A DNA stretch of 64,000 bases from NCBI GenBank assembly GCA_947579665.1, contig OX388345.1, positions 58,085,454-58,149,453 on the forward strand, given 5' to 3'. The notes beneath the pieces were generated by a model. That model made no database searches. It was not told the DNA's origin and saw nothing but the letters and a program-made list of their open reading frames with translations. A program made the position numbers and the translations under genes. Below, piece after piece: positions 52,081 through 62,400 of the stretch (within the stretch, counting starts at the first letter, position 1; every line of letters begins with the position of its first letter). Source of the DNA: Sympetrum striolatum. Lineage: Eukaryota; Arthropoda; Insecta; Odonata; Libellulidae.

Positions 52081-52186
52081 ATGGTGACGGGGGCGTGTGG
52101 AGGGAGGGGATGTCTCCCCCCCTCACTACCCCTCCTGCTTGCGGGCTTCGTCATACTTGCTGTCGCCTTCTGCCCTGTTGACTCTG
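52081..52186 (+). CDS. Coding exon 1: signal peptide of a secreted protein
   Basis: This exon encodes the first 35 residues and one base of codon 36. The ATG sits in a good Kozak context (caccATGg). Residues 1-15 are a short Gly/Cys/Pro-containing n-region with a single Arg at position 9. Residues 16-31 (LPLLLAGFVILAVAFC) form a hydrophobic core, followed by PVDS. A Val at -3 and Ser at -1 predict cleavage after Ser35, almost exactly at the exon boundary, so the mature protein would begin APWHP. The exon ends at a consensus donor, CTCTG|gtaagt, at 52187, leaving a phase-1 junction that joins in frame to the exon at 59184. An uncleaved signal anchor is the alternative. The family is not recognised. 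The splice sites, initiation context and in-frame continuation together make the exon convincing. Confidence 0.82.
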
Positions 52187-52962
52187 GTAAGTGATGCACC
52201 AATTTCATATCTTAAGAGACTTTTTGTCGTGATTTCGGGTAAAAGCAGATGATCCCTTCCATATTCGAAACATTAATGCCCAGCTAGATTAAACAACTGT
52301 AAAAAAGCCATGCAATGATATGCCATGATAACTATGGCAAAATGGCATACTCAGTCCATTTTGTATCTTAATTATTGAATTATTACTATACTTTTCGGTA
52401 TATTTTCACATATTAAAATTTCATAGGATGAAATTTTTACCATAAACTAGAAATGCTTTAGGTTTACGGAAACACTGTTTTAGAGACAGTTTCCTATTTT
52501 TATTGGTATTATCACTTACTGTTTACTGTTTCACTCCTAATAAAATCCACGTTATGTGTACATGTAAAATATTGGAGCTCTCGGTTAGGAATTTTTATTC
52601 ATTTTCTATGTTTCGCTACTAAATCAGGCATTTTACGTTGTGTGACGTTATCACTCCTATGTTTGCCAGAAGTCATACTTCGTGCAAATTAAATGATAAG
52701 GAAGAATCAAAATGAGTGATGAATAACTTGGTCAAGAATGATGACTTGAATATATTAGCGTTATTTCAAGTTACCTCCAACACAGCAGGTTTATGAGTAA
52801 CTTAAAATTCGGTGTAAGCACTCCAGGTTTCCAAAGCGTGGTTTTGCGGTAATTTAGGATTAATGGTTTCGTAACTGATGAAGTTTTTATAAAGAAATGG
52901 CTAAATTTTATCAGAATTCTAATTAATTAATTCTGGCGGTAGTTGGTGGAACTTCTCCTTGA

Positions 52963-53051
52963 TTAGTTCAATAAAATCACAATCCAACTTCATCCATAGA
53001 AAACTGTGTACTGTCTGTGGGCGGATTCAGATTGTGATTTTATTGAACCAA
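52963..53051. repeat. Inverted repeat, 22-bp arms with 45-nt spacer
   Basis: TTAGTTCAATAAAATCACAATC (52963-52984) is complementary at 21 of 22 positions to 53030-53051. Pairing continues weakly into the spacer (tcatcc with ggcgga). It lies 776 bp inside the intron after coding exon 1. It may be a small foldback element or a transcribed hairpin. Confidence 0.6.
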
Positions 53052-54509
53052 TTTTGGAAGACTTTCAGTATTGTTTAACTCATTACTTATTATCTAATAC
53101 ATGAATACAGGATTAATATACAGGAGGTTTTTTTCAAAGAAAGAAAATCATTAACTTAAATTCTTGTAAATTAGGTACTCCATAACGAGTTTCCTCTTCC
53201 TTTTTACAATTCGCCGAGGGTTTGCAAATTGGACACACCTCCCTTAAACTGACGGATCAATAACTTTTAATCCGAGTTATCGACGGATCGATCTGCATTT
53301 CCTCCCGTCGTACACCTGTCCCTCTCTTTATCTTTCATCTAAACGCCCGATTTTCACCTATTCATTCTCTTGCCGAACATAATAAAAAACCTTATCTCCA
53401 TCTTTGCTCTCGAACTATTTTGATTCCCCACACTCCATCCCTCTATTTTCGCCACCGTCTTCCGCCTTCATCCCCTTCTTACCCTCAGGGTTCCCTCAAC
53501 CATCTCCACCTTCACAATACCCTTTGCCCTCCGATAGAACCTGTTCCTTCTCTTCTTTATACAGCCCCGGATATAAATAGCTCAAAAGAGGAAGATATAG
53601 GGACACTGAAAGTGGTGGAGGAACAGTTGAAAATCTCCTTTCCCATTCTCCTCAACCTTCCACACCTATTCCTTCCGCACGAAGAGTGGCGAATGGGAGA
53701 AATGGACGGAAAGGACAAGATGAGAAAAGGAAAGAGCGGGGAAGATCAAGAGGAAAGATTGTGTCATTCAAGGGCCCGCTTTTTATTTTTCAACGAGCTC
53801 CCTTCGCTAAGTTTCAATGTTCATAAGTTTACTTCAATCCCCTGCTAGTTTCACCGTCGGCAAGATGTTGAATTTAATCTTCTCGTGATCTTTTAGGGGC
53901 TTGGAATTTTAATTTGGACAAGGATGAGTTATTATCCCGGGATAAATTGGCCATTTACACAGCGTGATTAGTTTTGGCACGTTGAAAATTCTGGTGGAGT
54001 CGCTACATATTTTTTCCGAGCAAATCTGTTGACGGAAGTGAAAGGTGTTGCTTTCGGGCTGATTTAAGCATCGCAGATTGTGAGGACCGTTAGATTTTAC
54101 AGATATTTTTAAATATGGATAAGATTTCGCTCGATATCGCCGGGTTGGTTGACCGCGTTGTCGCATCGGGGTGGTGGTTCCTTGCCAAATATTCTGGGAA
54201 GCTGGACCGGTTCTCCGCACACCTGTGAATGTATGATTTGCGGTTTCGTTCGTTTCCTGGCATGCCGCCTAAATCTGGAAGAGATGTTTTATTAATGATG
54301 AGCCATATAAGGATTATTCACTACCCTGAACCTTAATTTAGAATTATCGGGTGCAGAGGAACGATTTTCTCGTTTTACACTACCTTAGGAGGCAAAGAGT
54401 AATTCTGTGCTGAGATTTTCCCGACAGTTATTTTTAATGGGTTATCTCACAACCTTAAATTTTTTCTGTGTTGAATTTCGAGAGGATGGGCGATATTAAT
54501 TAAAAAGAA

Positions 54510-54545
54510 AATTGATTGTAATAAATTTATTTATTACAATCAATT
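54510..54545. repeat. Perfect palindrome, 17-bp arms
   Basis: AATTGATTGTAATAAAT, a TT spacer, then ATTTATTACAATCAATT. The pairing is perfect. It lies within the intron between the two coding exons. Confidence 0.65.
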
Positions 54546-57500
54546 GATAAAATGTCCACTGTTAAAGTGTTAAAGGTAGAATAATACCTTTTTTATACTA
54601 ATATGGTTTTACGTAAAAATTCCGAGAAACCTAAGCTGAAAATTACTCCAGTCCAAGCTATATACGTATCACTATCACTAAAAATTCTTTAATTTCTACA
54701 TTTTGTGAGAATATTTCTTTTTAATATATTGACTTAATAGAACCAAAAATAATATTATAAGTTTCCTCAATACAATAACTATTAGTAATGAAATCATTGA
54801 TATAATTTAATAGTAATTATCGTAGACACAATGGTTTGTTTAATATACTTAAATAATGAACATAAAACGGGAACCAAAAGATGGCAGTCGTAATTCCATC
54901 TTCATAATTTATCTCTGTATCTTTATGTTAACCTTGTATTCGCTATCTAAAATGATGAAAATAAAATGTAATGCAGATTTTAAATCATGTTTATACAATT
55001 AAAACTCATTACGTCAACTACTACCACGACGTGTTATCGCATAGCTGTTTAATTCATCCGTGGAAAGATCTTCATTCCCGCCTAAGACGTAATCGTTACG
55101 ACACCTAATCTGTAAATTTGCTTGTCCTCAATACCCATTGTGAAATGAGCCCGTTTCCCGAACCGCCTCCACTTTTCCCTTCGCCGAATCCGATCGGGAG
55201 ATGATGACAACGCACGAATAAACGCCACACGCGCTCGGATTAATTCGTTCCGCGAAGTTAAAGCGCGTGAAGCTATGTCATCAGCCGCGGACGCTCCCCG
55301 TGGAATCCGAAGCGTGCGCCTATATAGGCTGCCGTCGAAATCGGAAATGCTAAGTGGCGGGGATTTCGCATCGTCTGGGAGGAAAAGCGACAATAGAGAT
55401 GCGAATGTGGGTGGAGGGGGATTTTGAGAACGTCTAGGGCGAGGCGTGAGTTATGGGCCCGCTGATGACTGTCTGCAGAGGATGGGGTGTGGTGCGGAGA
55501 CACTGGGCGTGGCGTAGCTGAAAGGGAGTTGAATGTAGAGGGAGATATTTAAAGAGAGATGATAGCGGGAATAGATTGATGGCAGCTCGAGGGTAGCCGT
55601 CGAAGTTCTTGTGTTAACTGTTAAAAAAAGGAGTGCTGAATTCACGATTCCATTAGTGATGGAAGTTCTTTAAGATAAACCTGTTAGTTTTTGGCTCCTA
55701 ATAAGTACTAAATTTAATTTTTTTTACGGACTGCTTCTTACTGTTATTTTTTCTCGAAGGGGCAATATGTATATTATCCTATCCTTTCCACCAATTATTG
55801 TAGCTGAAGAAGGTACTATTGTTTCTTGGGAATCAATGCAATGTCGCATTGTTGAGGTATATCTTATTTTAACGAAATTTTGCTAGCAATGTTCCAACAG
55901 TTATAAAATGTGGTAAATGGTAGTCTTAATAACAAACAAATCAAGTATATTTTGTTGAATGATTTCGCTTTTAATCTCTCAGGGGGAAAGTTTTAATATA
56001 TAATCCGACATATCTGTTCTAAATTACCACGTATAATTTCAATGAAGTTACCATCATCCAAGCTTGATCAGACAGTCATTGTTTATCTGCCTTTACATTG
56101 AAATTTTTAATATATCGATTAATTCAATTCCATTGTCTGTTCAGTTTACTCAAACATTTTGGTCGACTTGAGGTATCACAATATATTCCACAAAATATCT
56201 GACTTCACCTGGAAATATTACGTATTTTCTAAATAAATCAACCATTTTGTTGTGCTGAATTACTTGAAAAATTGGAGCCTAAAATGAACAAAACCATGAG
56301 TTAATAATCATTTTAATTCTGATCTATGGCGAAGAATACCTACCTTTACTCGGAATAAAACAAATCCGTCAGCGAAAACGCTAAATAATCTCTTTCAAAG
56401 GCGCCGAACGTCCGTGGGAATCTCTCGCCTGACATCTATACGGGAAGCATCGAACTACGAGCAGGCTCATAAGTGGTCCATTCATACTGCGGTGAGGGAA
56501 TCTCGCGCGATCCGTAAAAATCGAGTCCAAGCATAAAACGACGAAGACAATCGAAACCATCGAAGCGGTTGATGCAAACCGGAAAAGATGTAGCGGTACA
56601 GAAAGAAAAAGATGAAAGCTGCAGTAAGAACGAGCGTAGACCGCGGATGGGTAACAATGGGGAGAAGAACAGAGAGGTCTAAGAGGATGCATAGAAACAG
56701 GAGAGACCTCACCGGTAGCAACTTGAATCATCCCAGCGCACCAACCTGTACAGCATCAGCCCAATCTTAACGACTTCCTCCATACGATCTCTTTTATAAG
56801 AGTCGACCCCATAAAATACTCCTCCTTCCACCCTGCGGTCCCCCGGTTCGCTTCCCGATGCGGAGATCACCCATGGGATAAGGTCGAGGGGGAGGTTCAC
56901 ATGACGCGCTGAGATATGTCTGATCGCGGAACCCGTTTCGATTTTTAGAGAGGAAAAGAGGAAATCTTTGATTGCGAGAAGTTTCCGGACACCGTAAATT
57001 CGAAATAGTGACAAAAAATACTTTCCCCAGGGAAAAACTTAATGGCACATTCTGGGGTGACAGTTTTCTTCCAATGAAGCAGTAGATGCCTGGCGTATCT
57101 AGTGAAAGATGTGCGGTTAAGGTATTTCCATCTTAATTGATTTCCTTAATGTCTCTTAAAACACTCCAGCTATCAGGTAACACACAGGGTTTAAAGTGAA
57201 GAATGCTAATAAATATCATTTGGAGACGTAATCTCTCAAAATAAAGGAGTACTTCTCGGTAAAACTTCTTTCACTTTAAACCACTAGATTTTAATATTGT
57301 ATAAGACTTTCTCTTCTGGTCAGTGATTACTTCGGAAATTTCTGCGCAAATATGTAGGGCGGCTTAGATTCCAAAGATATGTCTACCCTTGATCATTCTC
57401 AAGGAAATGGTACACTAATGAAAACCACAAGTATAAGTATTGCTTTATCTACCTGATATAATGGCAAAGTAAAATGTTACGACTTATTCAAATAAAGATC

Positions 57501-57809
57501 CACTTATATTATAGGTAGTATAGTCATGATATTGCCATCTCTTATGATTAACGTGAGCATAGATTGGAGGAATAATATTCCGCGATTGCGATATATTTGT
57601 GGATTAGGGTGGAACTTCATGGAAAAAATTCTAAATTAATCAGGTCAAAAAGGCTATATAAAGCTACAAATCAATCCATTGGCTCCTAATGGCGTCAGAA
57701 ATTCACTTGACTGTGGCAGTCTTTTCCAAATGCATCACTTGCATGAGTTTCTTCTAGTCTTAAAAACGTGCAATTGAATAAGAACAAAGGCTCACGTTCC
57801 AGAAGCTTT

Positions 57810-57899
57810 CCTGGGATTCGAACGCGAGCAAGATGAATTAAAAGCAAGGCACGAAATGCCATCGCAGCCACCAGAGAAGCTGTCACCTTGGTTCCCAGG
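57810..57899 (-). mobile_element. tRNA-like remnant bounded by 7-bp inverted repeat
   Basis: The minus strand has TGGCTGCGATGG (box A-like, complement of 57859-57870) and GCGTTCGAATCCC (box B-like, complement of about 57813-57825). CCTGGGA at one end and TCCCAGG at the other could pair as a stem. Box A lies too far from the stem for a genuine tRNA, so a SINE remnant is preferred. Confidence 0.35.
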
Positions 57900-59091
57900 T
57901 TCGATGGCCTTAAGACTCCGACATGGAAGTGACTCGAGCCAGGATGGTTAGGCGGGGAAGTGGTTTCGAGCAACAATTTTTATAGAGTGAAACGTAAGCG
58001 TTGTAAGGGGTAGAGAGTGGGGCTGTGGGGCGGGCGATGAAATGGAAGGGAGATTGGCTAGTCGCTGTGGTTAGGGGTTGCATCCGGGTGACCTTTCTTC
58101 GACCCTCGACCTCTGAGCGCAGAATCTCTCGCCCGCTCCTTCCCAATCCTTCCGTCTCTCCTCCCACCTCTTCGGCACTTCCGCGAAGTCACGACCCGAC
58201 TTGGCCACATCTCCTGATCCCACGCTATCCCTCTCCCACACCCTCCCAGCCCTCACGGCAGACTGCGGATTGTGATTTTTTGAGTGCGTCATAGACACAT
58301 GTACCAACCTCGCGAATTTTAATGGCGCTATAAATCCGCGAGTAAATTGACGAGGTTCTTCCATAGGAACCGCAGCAGTAGTCGTAAGCAGCGGCGAGAT
58401 ATTTATAAACCGTATATTTCCTTTATATCCCTAACAGAAATCGGCTTTTTATCAAAGCATGAAATTACCCTCAGAGTTTATTTCGCACATGCCATATATC
58501 AATCTACGCATACCACAGTGATCTGCCTGGAGATATGCAGTTGGCTATAGCGAGAGAAAGATAATTCTAAACGCATTGAATGTATTCGATACGTGAAGAG
58601 ATTTGCTTTCGCTTACGCCTTTATTATTCGATTCGCCAAAATTGTAATAACTTTTAGTGGTCATAAAGAAGAAACCTTGAAATCAAGGCTTATGGCAATG
58701 TACTCACAGTTTCGGCCGTGTTGTTCGATTGCTTTAGTATTCATGTTGTGACTACTACTCAGATAAGAATTCCAAAACTTTGATGAGTAATCAATTAATC
58801 AATGTTTATAAATTTTGCATCACGGACACAAGGAGCTGTTTTAAAAATTAATCTCCTTGAAACAGGTGCCTTCACTTGATACCTTGATACTATTAGCTGT
58901 TAATCATTCGAATTAAATGTAGCACTAACTAGCTAACTAATATACAAGGACGAATATTGAATACTATAATTTGTATAAATTGAAATGCCCCTTGCATGAG
59001 TTATATAAATCAAATATCAGTAAGATATAGATCAAACAACCATACCTCTGATTTACATTTACTGCGATACTATAGAATTATTCCCATTGCC

Positions 59092-59111
59092 CTTCGGGCG
59101 TTGAAGTCTCC
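59092..59111 (+). repeat. Dispersed short repeat, copy 2
   Basis: This is an exact 20-base copy of 17290-17309. It lies 73 bases upstream of coding exon 2, close to the branch-point region of that acceptor, so a mobile-element insertion may have shaped the 3' end of this intron. Confidence 0.5.
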
Positions 59112-59183
59112 ATGAATAATGCGCCTGTGTATGCTATCCGCTATACCATGTCATTGTAAATAACTATGACTTTCCTATTACAG

Positions 59184-59414
59184 CTCCGTGGCACCCTACG
59201 AAGACTTCTGCTCACTACCATTTGGATCAACGCTTGAAATACAACAGAGGCAATCACCATCACCACCAACAGCACCATGATCACCAAGGATATCCCGATC
59301 ACCACGGTAGTAACGACCAACACGACGAGGAACACGAAGAGCAGCAACACGAAGTGGAGGATCATCAGCTGGAGCAAAAGCCGATATCCTACCCCGCTGA
59401 CGATTTTTACGGAG
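59184..59414 (+). CDS. Coding exon 2: His/Gln/Asp/Glu-rich segment of secreted protein
   Basis: The exon is 231 nt. It completes the split codon from exon 1 (Ala36), then gives 76 codons (residues 37-112) plus one base, ending TAC GGA G|gtaagc at 59415. The product begins APWHPTKTSAHYHLDQRLKYN. A low-complexity block with HHHHQQHHDH, DHH and alternating H, Q, D and E follows at about residues 57-95, and the exon closes on ISYPADDFYG. About 16 of 76 residues are His, with about 15 acidic residues and no Cys. After the signal peptide this predicts a disordered, possibly metal-binding extracellular linker ahead of domains encoded downstream. Both ends are phase 1, so skipping it would keep frame. 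Polymorphic repeat length is likely in the CAC/CAT/CAA run. No homologous family is recognised. Confidence 0.82.
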
Positions 59415-62400
59415 GTAAGCGCCATTTCTGTTCACAGATGCCTCTTTTTCGCATAAAGGTGACCTTAAACCTTTTACGACTTACGCACACCTTTTATGAC
59501 AACCACGTTCCATGGCGTAGAGAAATCCTTGAAGTAAATGGACGAGCGTAAACAACGAATGTTTTAAAATCTTAAATGTTTAGACTATAAAAAATTAATG
59601 CTTTCGTTTGCAAAAAATAATTTGTGTACGCCACTGAGAGAATTTAAGGGATATTGCTGTGAACTTACTCAGTTCATTTTGTTACCTCCTGTAAAATACT
59701 TTATCCACTGGCATTAAATATTTCTACTTAAAATATGAGATAATAGTTTCGTTAATAAATTTCATATGCATATAAGAGAATATAGAACTACTCGCAAGAA
59801 AATTAACACTCGCGGAAATAACGTACAAAAGACAGAGGCAAGTTTTCATAGAATAAGCATCGATCATAGACTATACATTTTAAATTTATATAGGTAAATT
59901 ATCTAATTGGTCCCTTTGATAATGAGATCTCCAACTGAGCTAGTACTCAGTAGCGAAGTGTCTCAGAAAATGAACCCAGTCCTTGCGAAATCTCGGAATC
60001 AAAATTAACACTCTTCGAGAAACATTCCCCCACCAAAGTAGGACAGATTGTCCCGAGTAAGTTTTGCGCGGGAAGAGAAATGGCGAAGATAAAAAGCAAG
60101 ATAAATCCTCATAGATGGCGACATTGATAGGGATTCCTTCGGAGACATGCAGAAGGTATAACGCATCCTGCTGGTTATGAAGGAGAAATACATGAGGAAA
60201 ATGTGAGACAATAAAGACAGGGAAAAGAGAATTGAGAAAGTGACTGAGACGGCAATAGCGACGCCTGATCACGATTGCAGTGATGAGAGCGTGCCGTAGT
60301 CCACGGTGAGGACAACAATGTGGAGGGTAAGGTGATGTCATGGACTCCGGGATGATAAGAACCCAAGGCCATTCTCACTAGCCGATCTTTTCCTATCCTT
60401 TTTCCAAATGCCTTCATCACCTCCGAAACTTAAAATGCGCCACTCTTGGAGATTCTTCGAGGAAGGTTTGATGCGAGAAGGAAATGCGAGAGGAGAAACG
60501 CATTTTCACCTTGGAGCTTAACAGCTGTGATGGCAATGCTCACATCGGTATGCTTATTGCTAATCGTTATTCAATCACGATGAAAGAAACTGGGGAGGTA
60601 ATTTAAGGAAAATATCTAAAAGATGTCCATCTAGCCATATGGAACACATTACCAAGGTTCATTTTTTCTGTGTGTGGTAATATGAGAATTTTTTTTGTAA
60701 ATGAATTATTTCGGCCTGAATCAGATTTAATTCTTTCTCGTAACCAAGCCCATGTTTCCTTATATGAACGTCGCCTAAAATTATATTTTAAATCTGTCTA
60801 CAAACTAAAATGTATTAATCTAAAAGCTCGCAGCCTCTTCTAAGTAAAAATATATTAATTTCTGTGGATACCGCATCTATTTCGAAACAAAAAGTTAGAA
60901 AGATATTTTCACTATAATATTCCATATTTTTCGGTGAGTTAATCCTCCTCAGATATAGCTTATGCGCATTTATGGTGAAGAATCCCTATGTCTCATATGT
61001 TATCCAGATTTAGGCCTTGAGGGGTTTTCTGTTTTGGTTATATAAAAATAATCATATGCATTTGAATCATGCATTTGCTTCCTTAGACTACAAACAGAGC
61101 AGTAAAACAATTCACTTTTTATCGACCTGTGTTTGATGTTACGAAAAAAACACGGTTCACGAATTTAATTTCATGGGTCGCAATGGAGGTTAACAGAATG
61201 ATTAAATAATCCACTAGGAGAAGCATCCGGAGGTTTAATTAAAATTTCGATCGTCGATCTTAATTCAAACAGTAACTTCCACTTCACCTACCGAAAAATC
61301 TGAGATTTAATCGTTTCATTTACGCCACCGATTCCCCCAGAGAGCGTCTTCACCCCACGGCGTGAATCCGCCAGTCACGGAAAGCGAACCATCTTGGAAC
61401 GACCTTCGCCTCGGAGGAACTCATCCTCGAGAACCGCATCATTCCTTTTTTCCCAAATTAGCTTTCGGAATCACCTTCTTCGCGCCGGTGCCAATTTGGC
61501 TCCATAAACAGAGCCCTCGGAATAAAAAATATCCTTCTCCGCTCGCCTTCGATAATCGAGACAAAGCTTCCTAAGAAAGTAGCCAATCGCGAATTTCACT
61601 CCGAACAAAGAAAAAACAGCGAATGGAGGAAATTTGGGCGAAACCGCAGTAATGGTAAAGAGCGGTGGTAATCTCCCTTGGATGCCACAAATGGAGCCGG
61701 CATTGGCACCACGCCCAGGTGTCTTCTGGCGGCCGATGATTTGAGGACGGATTCGGAACTCATCGTTGAGGTTCCCCAATGTTACCCCCTGCTTTCGCGG
61801 GACCCGCAATTCAGAAACTTCTTAAATACTTTCATTTCCTTTTGGGAGGAGTTAAAGGTAGGCGCGTGTGAAGACGTTCCCTCGCCGTGGTCATTGTCTG
61901 GTGGCGAGCCACGCCTCTCCCTATCCAGTCACGCTCGCTCTTGCCCGGATCCTACACAGCCTCATTATTCTCTACTCCATTTCCCTCTCTTTCGCACAAA
62001 TTTTCTCCATCTCCATTATTCTCTTTTCTATATATTCTCCTTCCTCTTCGTTCTATTCTTCAGAAAGTGAAAAATACTTCACCCCCAAATCACACGAGCA
62101 AAATCTCGTTCGTAGCTATAAATGTGACAGTTTTCGACTGGAGAAACAATGGTAATAAATAGGGATCTCTAGATTATGAGAATCAATGAAAAGGTACTAT
62201 ACAAATAGTTGTAATTTTCCTTCCCTAAAAGTACTAGTTACCGACGAGAATTCTTATTTCCTTTGTCTTCGAAATCGACAATCAAAAAACTCCTTCACGA
62301 TTATTTTGAAGCATTCAATGTCACATTAGACCTTCAATTTCGCTATTTGGAATATCACTCAACATCGTAATACATTTATTTCGCGTTGACTTAATTTCAC

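Larger units (their letters stand above)
52187..59183 (+). other. Intron between the two coding exons (6997 bp, phase 1)
   Basis: It runs from gtaagt at 52187 to cag at 59181-59183. The acceptor has a branch-like taactatgac at 59161-59170 and a short pyrimidine stretch, tttcctattacag. Inside are a long inverted repeat (52963-53051), a perfect palindrome (54510-54545), a tRNA-like remnant (57810-57899, minus) and one copy of a dispersed repeat (59092-59111). GC-richer patches lie at about 53270-53780, 55080-55560, 56390-56970 and 57800-58350, with pyrimidine-rich plus strand at 53420-53530 and 58090-58260. I see no additional coding exon here. The open frames at 53420-53848 and 55082-55645 are low-complexity or lack splice support. 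Confidence 0.75.

Noticed and set aside
59222..59551. Reading the His-rich frame as one unspliced ORF from 59222 to 59551
   Set aside because: Its start is a TTG codon inside the exon, and translation past 59414 runs through a consensus donor (gtaagc) into intron-like sequence.
59940..60341. 133-codon antisense open frame
   Set aside because: No domain, no flanking acceptor or donor, and no support from the adjacent plus-strand gene.
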